A stretch of DNA of 64,000 bases, taken from Shimia sp. CNT1-13L.2 (GTDB lineage Bacteria > Pseudomonadota > Alphaproteobacteria > Rhodobacterales > Rhodobacteraceae). The stretch spans positions 1-64,000 of the forward strand of contig NZ_JANDJO010000007.1 in the NCBI RefSeq assembly GCF_024331145.1, written 5' to 3'. Positions 8,088 to 18,288 of the stretch are shown here, one piece after another (position 1 is the stretch's first letter; each line of letters opens with the position of its first letter). The notes under the pieces were generated by a model. It did not search any database. It saw nothing but the letters and a program-made list of their open reading frames with translations, and had not been told where the DNA came from. The translations under genes and the position numbers were made by a program.

Positions 8088-8470
8088 AGCCGTCCCACCA
8101 CCTTTTCAATACAGGCCTTCATCTGCGGCACCGAAAAGGGCTTCAGCAGGCAGTTGTTCATCCCCAACTGCCGCCCCTTTTGCAAAACCGCGTTGTCCGC
8201 CCGCCCCGTCACGAGGATGAACCCGATCCGCGCCGTGGCCTTGCTAAGCCGCAACTGCTCCAACAACTGCAACCCGTCCATGTTCGGCATGTTGTAATCC
8301 GAGATCACGAGGTGCACCGGCTTGGCCATCAGGGTACGAAAGGCCGACTGCCCGTCCGCTTCGCTCACCACGTTCCAGATCCCGATCTCGTTCATCGCCT
8401 GCTCGATCAGGCCGCGACTGGTGGTCATGTCATCCACCACCATGATTTTCAACTGGTCCTTCAAACTCAT
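8084..8470 (-). CDS. cheY: CheY-type response regulator (second receiver of the cluster)
   Basis: This is a single receiver domain of 128 residues. The acidic pair is Asp13-Asp14, the phosphorylation site is Asp58 in ISDYNMPNMDG, the conserved threonine is in LVTGRAD, and the lysine is in LLKPF. It should accept phosphate from CheA and act at the motor or as a phosphate sink. It overlaps the upstream cheR by four bases and the downstream unknown gene by four, so the three are translationally coupled. It corresponds in position to CheY2 of the Rhodobacter sphaeroides cheOp1 as I recall it. Confidence 0.88.
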   Translation of the reverse strand: MSLKDQLKIMVVDDMTTSRGLIEQAMNEIGIWNVVSEADGQSAFRTLMAKPVHLVISDYNMPNMDGLQLLEQLRLSKATARIGFILVTGRADNAVLQKGRQLGMNNCLLKPFSVPQMKACIEKVVGRL

Positions 8471-9357
8471 GACATCCTCCTGACATCATTCAAAAATTCC
8501 GGTGTCACGGTCTGCGCGTTTCGTTTGTAGACACTGGCCCCCAGATGCGAAAAGAACTGTCGCGCCGCGCCGGTCACATTCTCGGAATGCCCAGAATAGA
8601 GCGTCGCCCCCTCGGGCATTTGCGCGGCAAACCGGCACCACAGCCTGTCCTGCGTGGCCGCATCGAAATAAATCGTGACATTGCGGCACATGATGACATC
8701 AAAGGCGCCGTGAAACGGCCAGTCGTGCAACAGGTTCAGCGGACGAAACGTCAGGAACTCGCGCGCCTTCGGGCCAACCACCCAAGTCTCCCCGTCCTCC
8801 CGGCGCAAAAACGCTTGGCGAAGACGCTCGGGGAGTGCCGCGACCTGATCCTCGCGATACCGACCGGTAACCGCCTGTTCGATCACCGCGGCGTCAATGT
8901 CGGTGGCAAGGAGTTTTACATCAAGCGTCGCCGCCTCGGGCAGCCCCGACAAGAGGCTGAAGGCCAGCGTATAGGCCTCCTGCCCTGTCGAACATCCGGC
9001 CGACCACAGCCGTACCCGCCCCCCGTCGCGCGCCCGTTTCGCCAGCGCCGGCATCAGGCGGGTTTCAAAATCCTCAAAGTGCCCCTCTTCACGCAGGAAC
9101 CGCGTGACGTTGGTTGTGAGCGCCGAGATCAAGTGCTGCATTTCGTCCCTACCCCGGTCACTGGAAATCAAACCGCAATAGGCCGCGATCGACGGCAGCC
9201 GCAGGCTGCGCGCCCTTCGTGACAGGCGCGAAACCACCATGGCGCGCTTGGCCTCGGTTACAACGATACCGGTTTCCTTGTGCAAAATCCGGGCCACCTC
9301 GGCGAAATCCCTGTCAGAGATGCCGAAATCAACCGTCTGCGCCGCCACCCCGTTCAT
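8467..9357 (-). CDS. cheR: Chemotaxis protein methyltransferase CheR
   Basis: CheR transfers methyl groups from SAM to glutamates of chemoreceptors. The 296-residue protein has the N-terminal helical CheR domain (about 12-75), the SAM-binding motif RLWSAGCSTGQE, the KLLATDID segment and the later MCRNVTIYFD stretch, all standard for the family. The ATG at 9357 is three bases past the cheW stop; the open frame continues upstream through cheW in another frame and is not coding there. It sits between cheW and cheY. No CheB is encoded next to it. Confidence 0.93.
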   Translation of the reverse strand: MNGVAAQTVDFGISDRDFAEVARILHKETGIVVTEAKRAMVVSRLSRRARSLRLPSIAAYCGLISSDRGRDEMQHLISALTTNVTRFLREEGHFEDFETRLMPALAKRARDGGRVRLWSAGCSTGQEAYTLAFSLLSGLPEAATLDVKLLATDIDAAVIEQAVTGRYREDQVAALPERLRQAFLRREDGETWVVGPKAREFLTFRPLNLLHDWPFHGAFDVIMCRNVTIYFDAATQDRLWCRFAAQMPEGATLYSGHSENVTGAARQFFSHLGASVYKRNAQTVTPEFLNDVRRMS

Positions 9358-9359
9358 GG

Positions 9360-9830
9360 TCACCCCGCCTCTCCCGTTGCCAGAAACGGCAGCGTGGTCT
9401 TGAGATCGATGGCCCGCATCAATTCGTCGTCGCGGGCAAAGACCCCGCGGATACAGCCAGCCAGTTCGCCCCCCGACACATCCGGTGCCGCCATCATCTC
9501 TTCGGGTGAAACGGTCAGGATATCGGACACCGCTTCGACCAAAAGACCAACCGTCTGGCCATTGGTGAAGACGATGATCACGACATGACGCGCCGATGGC
9601 TCGGTCACGCCGAGCCCAAGCCGCAGCGACAGGTCGACAACCGGCAGCACCGTGCCACGCAGGTTCATCAGCCCCTTCACATAGTCTGGTGCGTGGGGCA
9701 GCACCGTGGTTGGCGTCCACCCCCGGATTTCAAGAACATGGCTGATCTCAAGGCAAAAGGCCTGTGACCCGATCGAAAATGACACGATTTCAAGCTGATG
9801 CTCGCCCTTGGCAACCGCGTTACTGGACAT
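9360..9830 (-). CDS. cheW: Chemotaxis coupling protein CheW
   Basis: CheW links receptors to CheA. The 156-residue protein is a single CheW SH3-like domain (about residues 13-150), with the family hallmark YVKGLMNLRGTVLPVVDL. The start was chosen at 9830 because GGAGGAG lies six to seven bases upstream; in-frame ATGs at 9845 and 9893 lie inside cheA. The first 11 bases overlap the end of cheA, so translation is coupled. The neighbours cheA and cheR agree with the call. Confidence 0.93.
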   Translation of the reverse strand: MSSNAVAKGEHQLEIVSFSIGSQAFCLEISHVLEIRGWTPTTVLPHAPDYVKGLMNLRGTVLPVVDLSLRLGLGVTEPSARHVVIIVFTNGQTVGLLVEAVSDILTVSPEEMMAAPDVSGGELAGCIRGVFARDDELMRAIDLKTTLPFLATGEAG

Positions 9831-11820
9831 ATCCCGCTCCTCCATAAAGTTCCGCCCCCCCGCGCACGGCCGGTTCGGCAAGTTGATCGGCATCTACGAT
9901 CAACGCGATCCGGCCATCGCCCAGGATCGTGGCGGCCGCCACTCCGGGGATTTCCTGATAGTTCTGCTGAAGCCCCTTGATCACCACTTCGCGCTGGTCG
10001 CGGATGCGATCGACGGCAAACGCCACGCGCCGGCCCGCCTCTGTCTCGACCAGCAGCAGTGAATGGTCGCCGTATTCTCCGGGCGCCGTTCGAAACCCGA
10101 GCGCCGACCCAAGGTCAAAGACCGGCACCAGCCCATCGCGACGGTTCAGGACATGTCCTCCCGCCCCCAGCGCGTGGAGCGGGGCATTCGAGGCCTTGAA
10201 CGTCTCGCGAAGGGCGGTGGTCGGCACAACGAGGATTTCGCCCGCGGTTTCCACCACCATGCCTTCCATCACCGCTAGCGTCAGTGGCAAGCTGATGGTC
10301 ACTGTCGTGCCCACGCCAAATTCGGAATGGATCGACACCCGCCCGCCCAGCGCCTGGATCTCGCTTTTGACAACGTCCATGCCCACGCCACGCCCCGACA
10401 GGTTCGACACTTCGCTGCGGGTGGAAAACCCGGGGCGGAACAACAGGTTGTCGATTTCCGCATCGCTCAGCTCATCACTTTCGCCAACCAGCCCCTTGTC
10501 GATGGCAATCTGGCGCACTCTTTCGCGATCGATCCCCCCGCCGTCGTCTTGCAGTTCAATCACCACCCGGCCCGATCTGTGCACGGCGCTCAGGGTCACG
10601 GTTCCGGTAGATGCCTTGCCGGAAGCCTGCCGCCGGTCACTGTCTTCGAGACCATGATCCACGGCATTCCGGATCATGTGCGTCAGCGGATCGACCAGCC
10701 GTTCCACCACCGTGCGATCCACTTCCGTGGCGCTGCCGTGGGTCACCAGCCGCGCCTCCTTGCCGGCTTCCCGTGCGGCCTCCCGGACGATGCGCGACAT
10801 GCGCTGGAACAGCCCTTTGACGGGCTGCGCGCGGATTGCGAGGACACTTTCCTGCAACTGCCCGGAAAGCTGGCGAAACTGCCCCATCGCCGCTTCGATT
10901 GGTCCGTATTTCGCAACCGGAATTTCCGTCATAGCCTGGCGCAGCATGGCCTCACTGATGACAAGTTCACCAACGATATTGATCAGCCGGTCAACCCGCG
11001 CGAGATCAACCCGGATGGTTTCTCGCGCCGGGGCCCTCTCAACCACCTCCGGCCTGTCGATATCGCTCTGCGTCACCGGGTCTTCGACCTTCAGCCCCTC
11101 AGCGTCACGAGCGATGATTTCGAGATCACATAGACCTTCGGCAAACTCGAAAACCTCTGCGATCTGGGCCCGGTGGCAATCGCTCTCCAATCCGATCTGC
11201 CAACCCAACACAGGGGTCTTGGCGAGCCCTGCGTCTAGAGTGGGCAAGGCAGACAGGTCAGCTACGACATCAATGGCCCCCAACTCGCCCAGCTCCCTGA
11301 GCATCAAGGCCGGCTCGTGACCGTTCTCAAAAAGCGTCGCGTGGGGCCGAAAGACGATATCGAACCCCGCGGCGGGCTCGGGTTCCAAGGGCAGGATGTC
11401 GAGCGTTAGCGGCTGAAAGTCTAGACCAGCGTCTTCCTCTTGGTCGACCGCCCCGCAGATCCCCTCTAGCGCCCGGTGCAGGTCCGGCATCTCACCCCCC
11501 GAAACCTGTCCGCGCGCCGCCCGTTCGACCAGGTCGGACAGGTGGTCGCCGGCCTCATACAACAGCTGAACTTCCTTGCTGCCGATCTGTGCGGCACCAG
11601 AACGGAAGGCATCCAGCGCATTTTCCAGAACGTGGGAAAACGCGACCAGCGCCTCCAGCCCGAAAGCGCCAGCGCCTCCCTTGATCGAATGCACCGCGCG
11701 GAACACCGCGTTCACAGCCTCCTGGTCACCGCCATCTGCCTCCAATGCAGATAGGCCTTCGAACACGCTTTCCAGCAGTTCGCCACATTCCTCGAAAAAA
11801 CCGTCCAGCAGGGCACTCAT
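9820..11820 (-). CDS. cheA: Chemotaxis histidine kinase CheA
   Basis: CheA autophosphorylates and passes phosphate to CheY. The 666-residue protein has an N-terminal Hpt domain with the phosphorylated His44 in AVHSIKGGAGAFG, a linker region without a clear conserved P2, a dimerisation helix pair (about 255-310), the HATPase domain with N box MIRNAVDHGLE near 395 and GRGVGMDVV near 465, and a C-terminal CheW-like regulatory domain (about 510-640). Length is normal. It begins four bases after cheY and overlaps cheW by 11 bases. The downstream start ribosome site is embedded in its last codons. Confidence 0.96.
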   Translation of the reverse strand: MSALLDGFFEECGELLESVFEGLSALEADGGDQEAVNAVFRAVHSIKGGAGAFGLEALVAFSHVLENALDAFRSGAAQIGSKEVQLLYEAGDHLSDLVERAARGQVSGGEMPDLHRALEGICGAVDQEEDAGLDFQPLTLDILPLEPEPAAGFDIVFRPHATLFENGHEPALMLRELGELGAIDVVADLSALPTLDAGLAKTPVLGWQIGLESDCHRAQIAEVFEFAEGLCDLEIIARDAEGLKVEDPVTQSDIDRPEVVERAPARETIRVDLARVDRLINIVGELVISEAMLRQAMTEIPVAKYGPIEAAMGQFRQLSGQLQESVLAIRAQPVKGLFQRMSRIVREAAREAGKEARLVTHGSATEVDRTVVERLVDPLTHMIRNAVDHGLEDSDRRQASGKASTGTVTLSAVHRSGRVVIELQDDGGGIDRERVRQIAIDKGLVGESDELSDAEIDNLLFRPGFSTRSEVSNLSGRGVGMDVVKSEIQALGGRVSIHSEFGVGTTVTISLPLTLAVMEGMVVETAGEILVVPTTALRETFKASNAPLHALGAGGHVLNRRDGLVPVFDLGSALGFRTAPGEYGDHSLLLVETEAGRRVAFAVDRIRDQREVVIKGLQQNYQEIPGVAAATILGDGRIALIVDADQLAEPAVRGGAELYGGAGYVQ

Positions 11821-11824
11821 GATC

Positions 11825-12196
11825 CTACCCCACCGTGACCTTGCGAATGGCCGAGATCAGGTTGCCATCGTCAAACGGTTTGACGATCCAGCCCGTGGCC
11901 CCTGCGGCCCGCGCCCGATTTCGCAGGGCCTGATCACTTTCCGTCGTCAGCACAAGGATCGGCACACCACGCAGCCGTCCCAGTCCGCGCACCTCTTCGA
12001 TAAAGCGAAACCCGTCCATGCGGGGCATGTTGATATCGGTGATCACCAGGTCTGGCGTCAGATCGCGCAGGCGTTCCACCCCATCGACCCCGTCTTCGGC
12101 CAGCGACACCTCGTATCCGGCCTCTCCCAAGGTCTGTTTCAGCATGTTGCGCATGGTGCGCGAGTCATCAACGGCGAGAATTTGTTTGGCAGTCAT
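11825..12196 (-). CDS. cheY: CheY response regulator
   Basis: This 123-residue single receiver domain carries Asp10-Asp11, the phosphorylation site Asp54 in VITDINMPRMDG, a conserved threonine pair in VLTTES and the lysine in IVKPFDDG. It should carry the signal from CheA to the flagellar motor. It lies one base after the STAS-domain gene and four bases before cheA, so it belongs to the same transcript. Its position before cheA equals that of CheY1 in cheOp1-type clusters. Confidence 0.93.
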   Translation of the reverse strand: MTAKQILAVDDSRTMRNMLKQTLGEAGYEVSLAEDGVDGVERLRDLTPDLVITDINMPRMDGFRFIEEVRGLGRLRGVPILVLTTESDQALRNRARAAGATGWIVKPFDDGNLISAIRKVTVG

Positions 12197-12197
12197 C

Positions 12198-12509
12198 TTA
12201 AAATTCCTCGAAACGGGTTTCGGTCAGCCCCATCAGGGCAAGGTCAGCGCGGCAACGCTCGGACAGGTTTGCAAGGGCAAAGGGCAGGCCTGCGTCCTTC
12301 CAGGTCTTGGCCGCCGACAAGAGAATTCCGGCGCAAAGTGCGCCCAGGCTTTGCACTCGGCTGGCGTCGAGGCTTATCGGGCCGCCCATGTGCGCCAGCA
12401 GCGCCGCCAGCAGATCGTCCGCGGCCTTGCTGTCGAGTCGCTCCGCCAGAACCATTGCCTTGGGTTCGGATATATCGGCGACACTCCGGTCGCTCGTGTC
12501 CTTTGTCAT
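12198..12509 (-). CDS. STAS-domain-like small protein of the che operon
   Basis: This 103-residue cytosolic protein resembles the STAS/anti-sigma-antagonist fold: an alternating strand-helix pattern and the segment ISLDASRVQSLGALCAGILLSAAKTW, similar to the region around the regulatory serine in STAS proteins. Here the serine aligned by eye is Ser in QSLG. Such proteins are found in alphaproteobacterial che operons without a defined role. The ATG at 12509 has a GGAGGGAGAG ribosome site and is preferred to an upstream open frame from 12560. One base separates it from cheY. Confidence 0.65.
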   Translation of the reverse strand: MTKDTSDRSVADISEPKAMVLAERLDSKAADDLLAALLAHMGGPISLDASRVQSLGALCAGILLSAAKTWKDAGLPFALANLSERCRADLALMGLTETRFEEF

Positions 12510-12529
12510 GGTCACTCTCCCTCCAAGCC

Positions 12530-14335
12530 CTAGGCGATATGCCGTGTGTTTTCGGGCCATGCCTCCGCATTCACCGTCGGCTCGGCGCTGCGCACGAAGT
12601 GGGCAATGTCATTATCTGCGCCGTCACGGGCCCTGAACTGCGCCAGCACCCCGGCCAGCTTTTCGGCCTCTGCATCGAGCACCTCGCTTGAGGCATGGGT
12701 TTCTTCGGCCAGCGCGGCGGTCTGCTGGGTAAACTGGTCCAGCGCGCCGATCTTTGAGTTGATCTCGTTCAACCCGGCGGCCTGTTCCTCGGTCGCCGAG
12801 GAGATTTCCGCGACGAGGTCGGAGATGCGACCAACACTTTCGACGATCTGCACCAGCGCAGTGCCGGTGCCCTCAACCCGCTTGCTGCCTTCGCCAATGC
12901 GGGCATTGCTTTCGGCAATCAACTCCTTGATGTCATGGGTCGATTTCGATGCCCGCCGCGCCAGCGCCCGCACCTCTGAGGCCACCACGGCAAAGCCACG
13001 CCCCTCTTCGCCTGCCCGCGCCGCCTCGACCCCGGCATTCATCGCCAGAAGGTTGGTCTGAAAGGCAATGTCATCGATCACGTTGACGATCTGGTTGATC
13101 CGCCCCGAGGAGTCCTCGATCAGCGCCATCGCCTGCATCGCTTTCTTGATGCCGTCGCCGCTGTCTTCCACGTCCTTGAGGTTCTGATCGACGAAATTGC
13201 GCGCCTGGGCCGCGTTTTCCGCAGACCCGCGCAGGCTTTCGGTCTGCATTTCCAGCGCAGCCGCAGATTCTTCGAGCGTAGCGGCCTGTTTCTCGGCCCG
13301 CCGTGACATGTCGAGCGCCACGCGCGAGATGCGTGACGCCCCGCCGCTCACCTCTCCCGAGCTGGCGTTGACCGCCTGCAAAACCGTCTGCAACCCGTCG
13401 GCCAGCCCGTTCAGATCCCGGCTCAGCTGCTTGTGCTCAGCCTCAAGATCGGCAAAGGCCGCCTCGTCAATCCGCCCTTCGAAATCGCCCGCCGCCATCG
13501 CTTCCATGTGCTGGCTGACCTCACTGAACAACGCATGCTGACGGGCCACCCGGCGATCATCCGCCACCCGGCGCTCGTGATCCTCGCGCAGGCGGTCGCG
13601 CAGATCGTTCAGCGCGCGGGAGATTTCACCGATCTCGTCCCGGCGTTTCAGCGCAGGCAGGTCGCCGCCAAAGTCACCGTCACGGACACGGCCGATGGCA
13701 CTGGCGATCTCTTCGACCGGCTTGCTGAGCGACCGGCCCATGATCATCGCCAAGAGCGCGCCTACTGCCAGCGCCAGCGCCGACAGGGCCAGCATCCAGC
13801 GCGGCGCGGCCTCGGCCATTGCCACCTGCTCTGCAAATTGCCGCCGCGCATCTTCGCGATTGACCTCCTGCAAGTGATCCAGCTCTCCCTCGATCCGCGC
13901 GCCCATCGGGTCGAGGTCGCTGCGAAAGGCATTGATCCGCACGATGCTGTTGGCAGATTTGATCCGTGCAAAAGTCGCCGCATAGATCTGCATGTCGGCC
14001 ACCGCGACATCCAGTTCGGCACGCATCTCCTCCGGCATTTCCAGCGCCAGAAGCGTATCGGCCAGCGGAGGGATGCGCTCCAGCGCCAGCAAGACCCGCG
14101 TCGCGTCGTCCTCGCTGCCGCTGCTCTGGAAGGCGGCAAGGCCGATACGTGCCTTGTCGAACTGCTCTTTGATGTCCCCAACAAGGTTATCACGCCGCAC
14201 ATCCGCTTCGACGATATGAATGCTCTCGGCCAGCCCGCGGTTCAGCATGCTCACAAGGAACAGCGTCGCCATCATCATCCCCAGGATGGAGGCCGCCATG
14301 AAAAACAGTTTCCCGGCAATTCCTCTTGCTTTCAT
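12530..14335 (-). CDS. Methyl-accepting chemotaxis protein, membrane bound
   Basis: This 601-residue chemoreceptor has a first transmembrane helix at about 10-31, a periplasmic helical sensor region of roughly 140 residues rich in acidic and basic residues, a second helix at about 177-196, a HAMP domain, and a long cytoplasmic coiled coil ending in the kinase-control tip around [20 protein letters not shown]. The periplasmic part resembles a four-helix bundle; its ligand is unknown. The ribosome site GGGGAGGA precedes the ATG. It lies between cheD and the STAS gene within the che operon. Confidence 0.93.
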   Translation of the reverse strand: MKARGIAGKLFFMAASILGMMMATLFLVSMLNRGLAESIHIVEADVRRDNLVGDIKEQFDKARIGLAAFQSSGSEDDATRVLLALERIPPLADTLLALEMPEEMRAELDVAVADMQIYAATFARIKSANSIVRINAFRSDLDPMGARIEGELDHLQEVNREDARRQFAEQVAMAEAAPRWMLALSALALAVGALLAMIMGRSLSKPVEEIASAIGRVRDGDFGGDLPALKRRDEIGEISRALNDLRDRLREDHERRVADDRRVARQHALFSEVSQHMEAMAAGDFEGRIDEAAFADLEAEHKQLSRDLNGLADGLQTVLQAVNASSGEVSGGASRISRVALDMSRRAEKQAATLEESAAALEMQTESLRGSAENAAQARNFVDQNLKDVEDSGDGIKKAMQAMALIEDSSGRINQIVNVIDDIAFQTNLLAMNAGVEAARAGEEGRGFAVVASEVRALARRASKSTHDIKELIAESNARIGEGSKRVEGTGTALVQIVESVGRISDLVAEISSATEEQAAGLNEINSKIGALDQFTQQTAALAEETHASSEVLDAEAEKLAGVLAQFRARDGADNDIAHFVRSAEPTVNAEAWPENTRHIA

Positions 14336-14374
14336 CTCACAGGTCCTCCCCGTCTTTGCCTGTTGCCCGACATC

Positions 14375-14998
14375 TCAGAACAGCGTCACCACGCCGGAAT
14401 CATCCGCCCGCCTGCGCGGCGTGGTGGTCTCCGGCGACAAGGTCTCGTGCCAGTCGTTCTGCAGGAATTTCAGCTGCGCATGGCCACTTCCCGGCCAGAA
14501 CCGCACCTTGCGGCCACGGGTGCCGCCAAGGCATTTCTTGACCAGACGCAGCCCTTCGGTCTCGACGTACCACACTGCGAACTCTGCATTTTTCCGGCCA
14601 ATCCCGTCCTCGGTACCGAACATACGCGCCCCGCCAAACAGCTTGAGATGCAGGTTTTCGCGTCTTGCCCCCTGCTGCAGAAGCGCATTGATCAGCAACT
14701 CCATCGAGTTCACGCCATAGCGCAGGTTGCCCGAGCGGTTTTTCTCGGTTCCCGGCAAGAGAAAGTGGTTCATGCCGCCAACCCCTGTGTCAGGATCCCA
14801 GACACAGGTGGCGACACAAGAGCCGAGGATCGTCGTCATCACCGCATCGGGGTCGTCCGAAACCCGGAACTGCCCCTGCAACACCGAAAGGGTCTTGGTT
14901 CCGTTGGCATCCACCACCGGTGGCAGCACCGGATCGGGTTGCGGGGCCCGGCGCTCGCGTTCCAAGGGCCATTCCTGGGGGTCACGTGATCCTGCCAT
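14375..14998 (-). CDS. cheD: Chemoreceptor glutamine deamidase CheD
   Basis: CheD deamidates specific glutamines of chemoreceptors. The protein shows the active-site cysteine in ILGSCVATCVWD and the histidine in GGMNHFLLP, plus the later KLFGGARMFG stretch typical of CheD. I chose the ATG at 14998, which directly follows the MCP stop (TGA-G-ATG); in-frame ATGs at 15019 and 15040 would overlap the MCP and cannot be excluded, as no strong ribosome site decides. The 207-residue form carries an extra N-terminal tail and an about 20-residue C-terminal tail compared with the smallest CheDs. No CheC is nearby. Confidence 0.9.
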   Translation of the reverse strand: MAGSRDPQEWPLERERRAPQPDPVLPPVVDANGTKTLSVLQGQFRVSDDPDAVMTTILGSCVATCVWDPDTGVGGMNHFLLPGTEKNRSGNLRYGVNSMELLINALLQQGARRENLHLKLFGGARMFGTEDGIGRKNAEFAVWYVETEGLRLVKKCLGGTRGRKVRFWPGSGHAQLKFLQNDWHETLSPETTTPRRRADDSGVVTLF

Positions 14999-14999
14999 C

Positions 15000-16823
15000 T
15001 CAGAAATCCTGCCATTCATCGCTGATGCCACCGTTGACAAACTGCTGCCTCGGTGCAGGGAGGGCCTGCCTGACTATTTCAGTCTCCACCTTGGCCTCTT
15101 CGGTGCCATCGCGGCCGAACCCGCTCAGGACCCGCACCAGCTTTTCCGACTCATGGCGCAGGGTTTCGCTCGAGGCCGTGGTCTCCTGGATCACCGCAAC
15201 GTTCTGCTGGGTCACCTTGTCCAGCTGCCCCACACCGGAACTGATTTCCTCAAGGCTGCTGGATTGTTCCTGTGCCGAGGTTGCGATCGCGGTCACCAGG
15301 TCCGACACCTGCTGAACCTGGGTAATGATCCGCTCCAGAGCGCTTCCGGTCTCGGCGACAAGCACGCTGCCTTCCATGACCTGCTGGCCGCTCTTGGAGA
15401 TCAGCTCCTTGATTTCACTTGCCGATTGCGAGGATCTCTGTGCCAGTGCCCGCACCTCGGAAGCCACGACCGAAAACCCGCGTCCCGCCTCGCCTGCGCG
15501 GGCGGCTTCGACCCCGGCATTCAACGCCAGGAGGTTGGTCTGAAAGGCGATATCGTCGATCACGCCGATGATCTCGTTGATCTGGCTCGACGAGGTCTCG
15601 ATCCGTTGCATCGCCTCGACGGTGCGTTTGACAACTTCGCCGCTGCTTTCGGCCTGCTTGCGGTTCTGCACGATCACAGCGTCGGCGTCCTGCGCCGCTT
15701 TGGCAGTCTTGCGAACATTGCCCGACAGGTCATCTAGCGCAGCCGAGGATTCTTCGAGCGTGGCCGCCTGTGCCTCTGAGCGGCGCGATTGTTCACTGGC
15801 CACCTGGCTGATTTCAACCGCATTGGTGCGCACGGTTTCGGCGCTTGTCGTAACCGAGGAAATCACTTGCTCGAAACTGTCGATCAGGTGGTTGAAATCC
15901 CGCAACACCTCTTGGTAGCGCGCCTCGAGATCCGCGGCGAGACCTTCGGGAAGGCGCGGCGACAGATCCCCCTCAGCCACGGTACCGATACAGCGGCTCA
16001 GATCATCGAACAGGGCCTGTTTGCGGGCTTCCTGCTCCTCGCGGCGCATGCGGTCGCGTTCTTCCTCGGCAAGTGCCTCGCGCAGCACCAACAGCCCCGC
16101 GGCCAGCACGCCGATTTCATCTTTGCGCTGCGTATCGGAAATCTCGCCCTCAAAGCGGCGTTCCGAGACGTCCTTCATGCGCCCCGCCAACCGGTTCAGC
16201 GGGCGCGTGACCATCACCGAGACCGCCAGCATCAGGGCCGCCAGCCCGGCCAGCCCCGCCACAAGGGCAAGCAGGGAAATCCAAACCGAGGCATCCCTGA
16301 TCATCGCGCCCAGCGCATCCATGCTCCAGGTCGCTGCCACGGCCCCGATCACCTGCCCCTCCGATCCAAGGATCGGGCGCGCCAGCGCACGTCCATGCAA
16401 CACGTCCTGACGCAGCACCTCGCCTTCGGCAGCGGCCTTGCGCGCCAACTCATGCAGGGCGGCATCGCGGCCCTGTCCAGCCTCCCAATGGGCGAGGATG
16501 GCCCCCTGCGCATCCACCACCTCAAGCGCCCATATCTGCTGGGCATAACCTTCGACCACCGCCGCATAGGTTTCGGCCAGCCTCTCTTCGGGCTCACCAA
16601 TGCCCAGCTGCCCGACCCGGTCCGCAAGCAGGCCGGTGACAATCTCGGCATTGCGATGCGCCAAGGTCTCCATCTGGCGCTTGTGGCCGACATGTTCCAC
16701 CACAAGGATCAGCCCCATGCTGAAGGCAAAACCAAGCATCATGATGAGCGCCAGACGCACCCTCAGGCTCAGCCCCCGCCACGCCGAGATCGGCCGTCTT
16801 GCCAAAGACTCTTTCCGCGTCAT
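15000..16823 (-). CDS. Methyl-accepting chemotaxis protein with HAMP domain
   Basis: This 607-residue receptor has an N-terminal helix at about 21-47 ([18 protein letters not shown]), a periplasmic sensor region to about residue 180 that looks like a single-Cache or helical module, a second helix at about 185-210, HAMP, and the conserved tip around [20 protein letters not shown]. The ATG at 16823 is preceded by GGAGGGAGACGG; the frame is open to 16865 without a better site. It is one base upstream of cheD and co-transcribed with the che genes. The ligand is unknown. Confidence 0.92.
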   Translation of the reverse strand: MTRKESLARRPISAWRGLSLRVRLALIMMLGFAFSMGLILVVEHVGHKRQMETLAHRNAEIVTGLLADRVGQLGIGEPEERLAETYAAVVEGYAQQIWALEVVDAQGAILAHWEAGQGRDAALHELARKAAAEGEVLRQDVLHGRALARPILGSEGQVIGAVAATWSMDALGAMIRDASVWISLLALVAGLAGLAALMLAVSVMVTRPLNRLAGRMKDVSERRFEGEISDTQRKDEIGVLAAGLLVLREALAEEERDRMRREEQEARKQALFDDLSRCIGTVAEGDLSPRLPEGLAADLEARYQEVLRDFNHLIDSFEQVISSVTTSAETVRTNAVEISQVASEQSRRSEAQAATLEESSAALDDLSGNVRKTAKAAQDADAVIVQNRKQAESSGEVVKRTVEAMQRIETSSSQINEIIGVIDDIAFQTNLLALNAGVEAARAGEAGRGFSVVASEVRALAQRSSQSASEIKELISKSGQQVMEGSVLVAETGSALERIITQVQQVSDLVTAIATSAQEQSSSLEEISSGVGQLDKVTQQNVAVIQETTASSETLRHESEKLVRVLSGFGRDGTEEAKVETEIVRQALPAPRQQFVNGGISDEWQDF

Positions 16824-16967
16824 ACCGTCTCCCTCCAAACGCCTGCTACCTGATGCCCGCAACAAAATGCCGGCCCTGTTCGAAACCCCGTCATGTTCAT
16901 CCTTCCCATCGCCTTTGCCTCACCTTGACGGCCAACCCCGAAGGAGGGGTTAAAGCCAGCACAGGAG

Positions 16968-18224
16968 TCACGCACGGGGCGCGGGATTATGTGGAGAATT
17001 TGAACTAAGCAGCAGCGCCTGCCCGTCGCTGGTGATCTGGCGCGCGCAGTCCGACAAACCATCGAGCTGCCGGTCCACATCGCTGTGGAAATCATCCAGC
17101 CGCCCGATAATACCCTCCAGCCCGGTGTCGCGTTCGCCCATGCGGCCGCTTTCCACCCGGCACAATAGCTTCACCACGTCCAGACCGTTGATTTTGCGCC
17201 GCAACCGGCGACAGGTTTCTGGCAAGAGGCGGCAGCGCTGGATGATCCGCAACACCTTGCGGCGCGCGAAACTTTCGGCCTCCTCCACCATGTCGCGCAA
17301 CAACGCCACATCAGCGGCAATCGCCAGATCACCGTCAAACGCCCCTGCCTCCTGTTCCAGCGCATCCGCGGCATCGCCGAGGATTTCCTCGATCATCAGG
17401 GCAAAGTGGCCCTGGTGAAAGGCATGGCGCATAGCCTGAAGATCACTGCCCTCGATCGCGCCAAGCGCCGCCAGGTCCTCCCACATTTCCGAGGCCATCG
17501 TGTCATAGTTCTGCGAGATCGTGCTGATCGCCATGCCGCCATCATCCATGCGCCCCGACAGGATGCGCATGTTGATCGGCTCACCGCGGATCCTGTCGAA
17601 CCCGACGGCCATGTCGTCGATGATGCCCTGTGCCTTGTCGACGCGGCCAATCAATTCGCGCACCGTGCGGTCCCGCACCTGCTCGACCCGGCCCAGCGCC
17701 TTGTGCCGCATCGCGCTCTGCTCGGCCAGCGCCGCCGACATGAAGGCCTCGAAGTCCTCCATGCCCAGCTCTTCCAGACGCTTCAGCAACCGCTTGCCAG
17801 AAGCCTCCGGCGAAAGCCCCTCTTCGCGCTCGGCCCGGCGCAAGGCCTCGTATTCCTTGCGGATCGTCTCGAACAGCGGGCCACGCGGCCGGAACCGCAC
17901 CGAGAGATACCCGCCTTCACAGGCCTTGGCGAAGGCAAAGACCCAGTAGTAATCGCCGCTCATGGTGCGGTTCTTCACAAAGGCCGCAACCGGCAGACCC
18001 TGCTTCAGGCGATCCCAGAAAATCCAGAAAACCCCCTTGGGCATATCCGCGTGCCGGACGATCCGATGCGGCGCCCCGCGCAACGCGTCCATCTCCATGC
18101 CAACCACCCGACAGAAGGTCGGGTTGGCAAAGCGGATCACGCCCCGCGCATCGGTGCGCGAATAGATCAACTCGGTCCAGCCCCAATCCACTTCGGTGCC
18201 GACCTGTTCGTTTTCCTGTGTCAT
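16968..18224 (-). CDS. PAS-domain protein with Aer-like sensor domain but no signalling domain
   Basis: Residues about 10-115 of this 418-residue protein form a PAS domain closely resembling that of the aerotaxis receptor Aer, with the recognisable segments IVRHADMPKGVFW and FVKNRTMSGDYYWV; in Aer this domain binds FAD. The remaining 300 residues are helical and cytosolic, with no transmembrane segment, no HAMP and no MCP tip. So it cannot signal as a classical receptor and may work as a soluble redox sensor or adaptor for the adjacent che system. The ATG at 18224 has an AGAGAGGA ribosome site; an upstream open frame to 18338 has none. A 144-base gap separates it from the next MCP. Confidence 0.75.
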   Translation of the reverse strand: MTQENEQVGTEVDWGWTELIYSRTDARGVIRFANPTFCRVVGMEMDALRGAPHRIVRHADMPKGVFWIFWDRLKQGLPVAAFVKNRTMSGDYYWVFAFAKACEGGYLSVRFRPRGPLFETIRKEYEALRRAEREEGLSPEASGKRLLKRLEELGMEDFEAFMSAALAEQSAMRHKALGRVEQVRDRTVRELIGRVDKAQGIIDDMAVGFDRIRGEPINMRILSGRMDDGGMAISTISQNYDTMASEMWEDLAALGAIEGSDLQAMRHAFHQGHFALMIEEILGDAADALEQEAGAFDGDLAIAADVALLRDMVEEAESFARRKVLRIIQRCRLLPETCRRLRRKINGLDVVKLLCRVESGRMGERDTGLEGIIGRLDDFHSDVDRQLDGLSDCARQITSDGQALLLSSNSPHNPAPRA

Positions 18225-18288
18225 GCGGTCCTCTCTGCGCTGGTTCCGGTTGCCCAGCCCTAGCGCAAAGAGATTGCCGACCCGTAAA

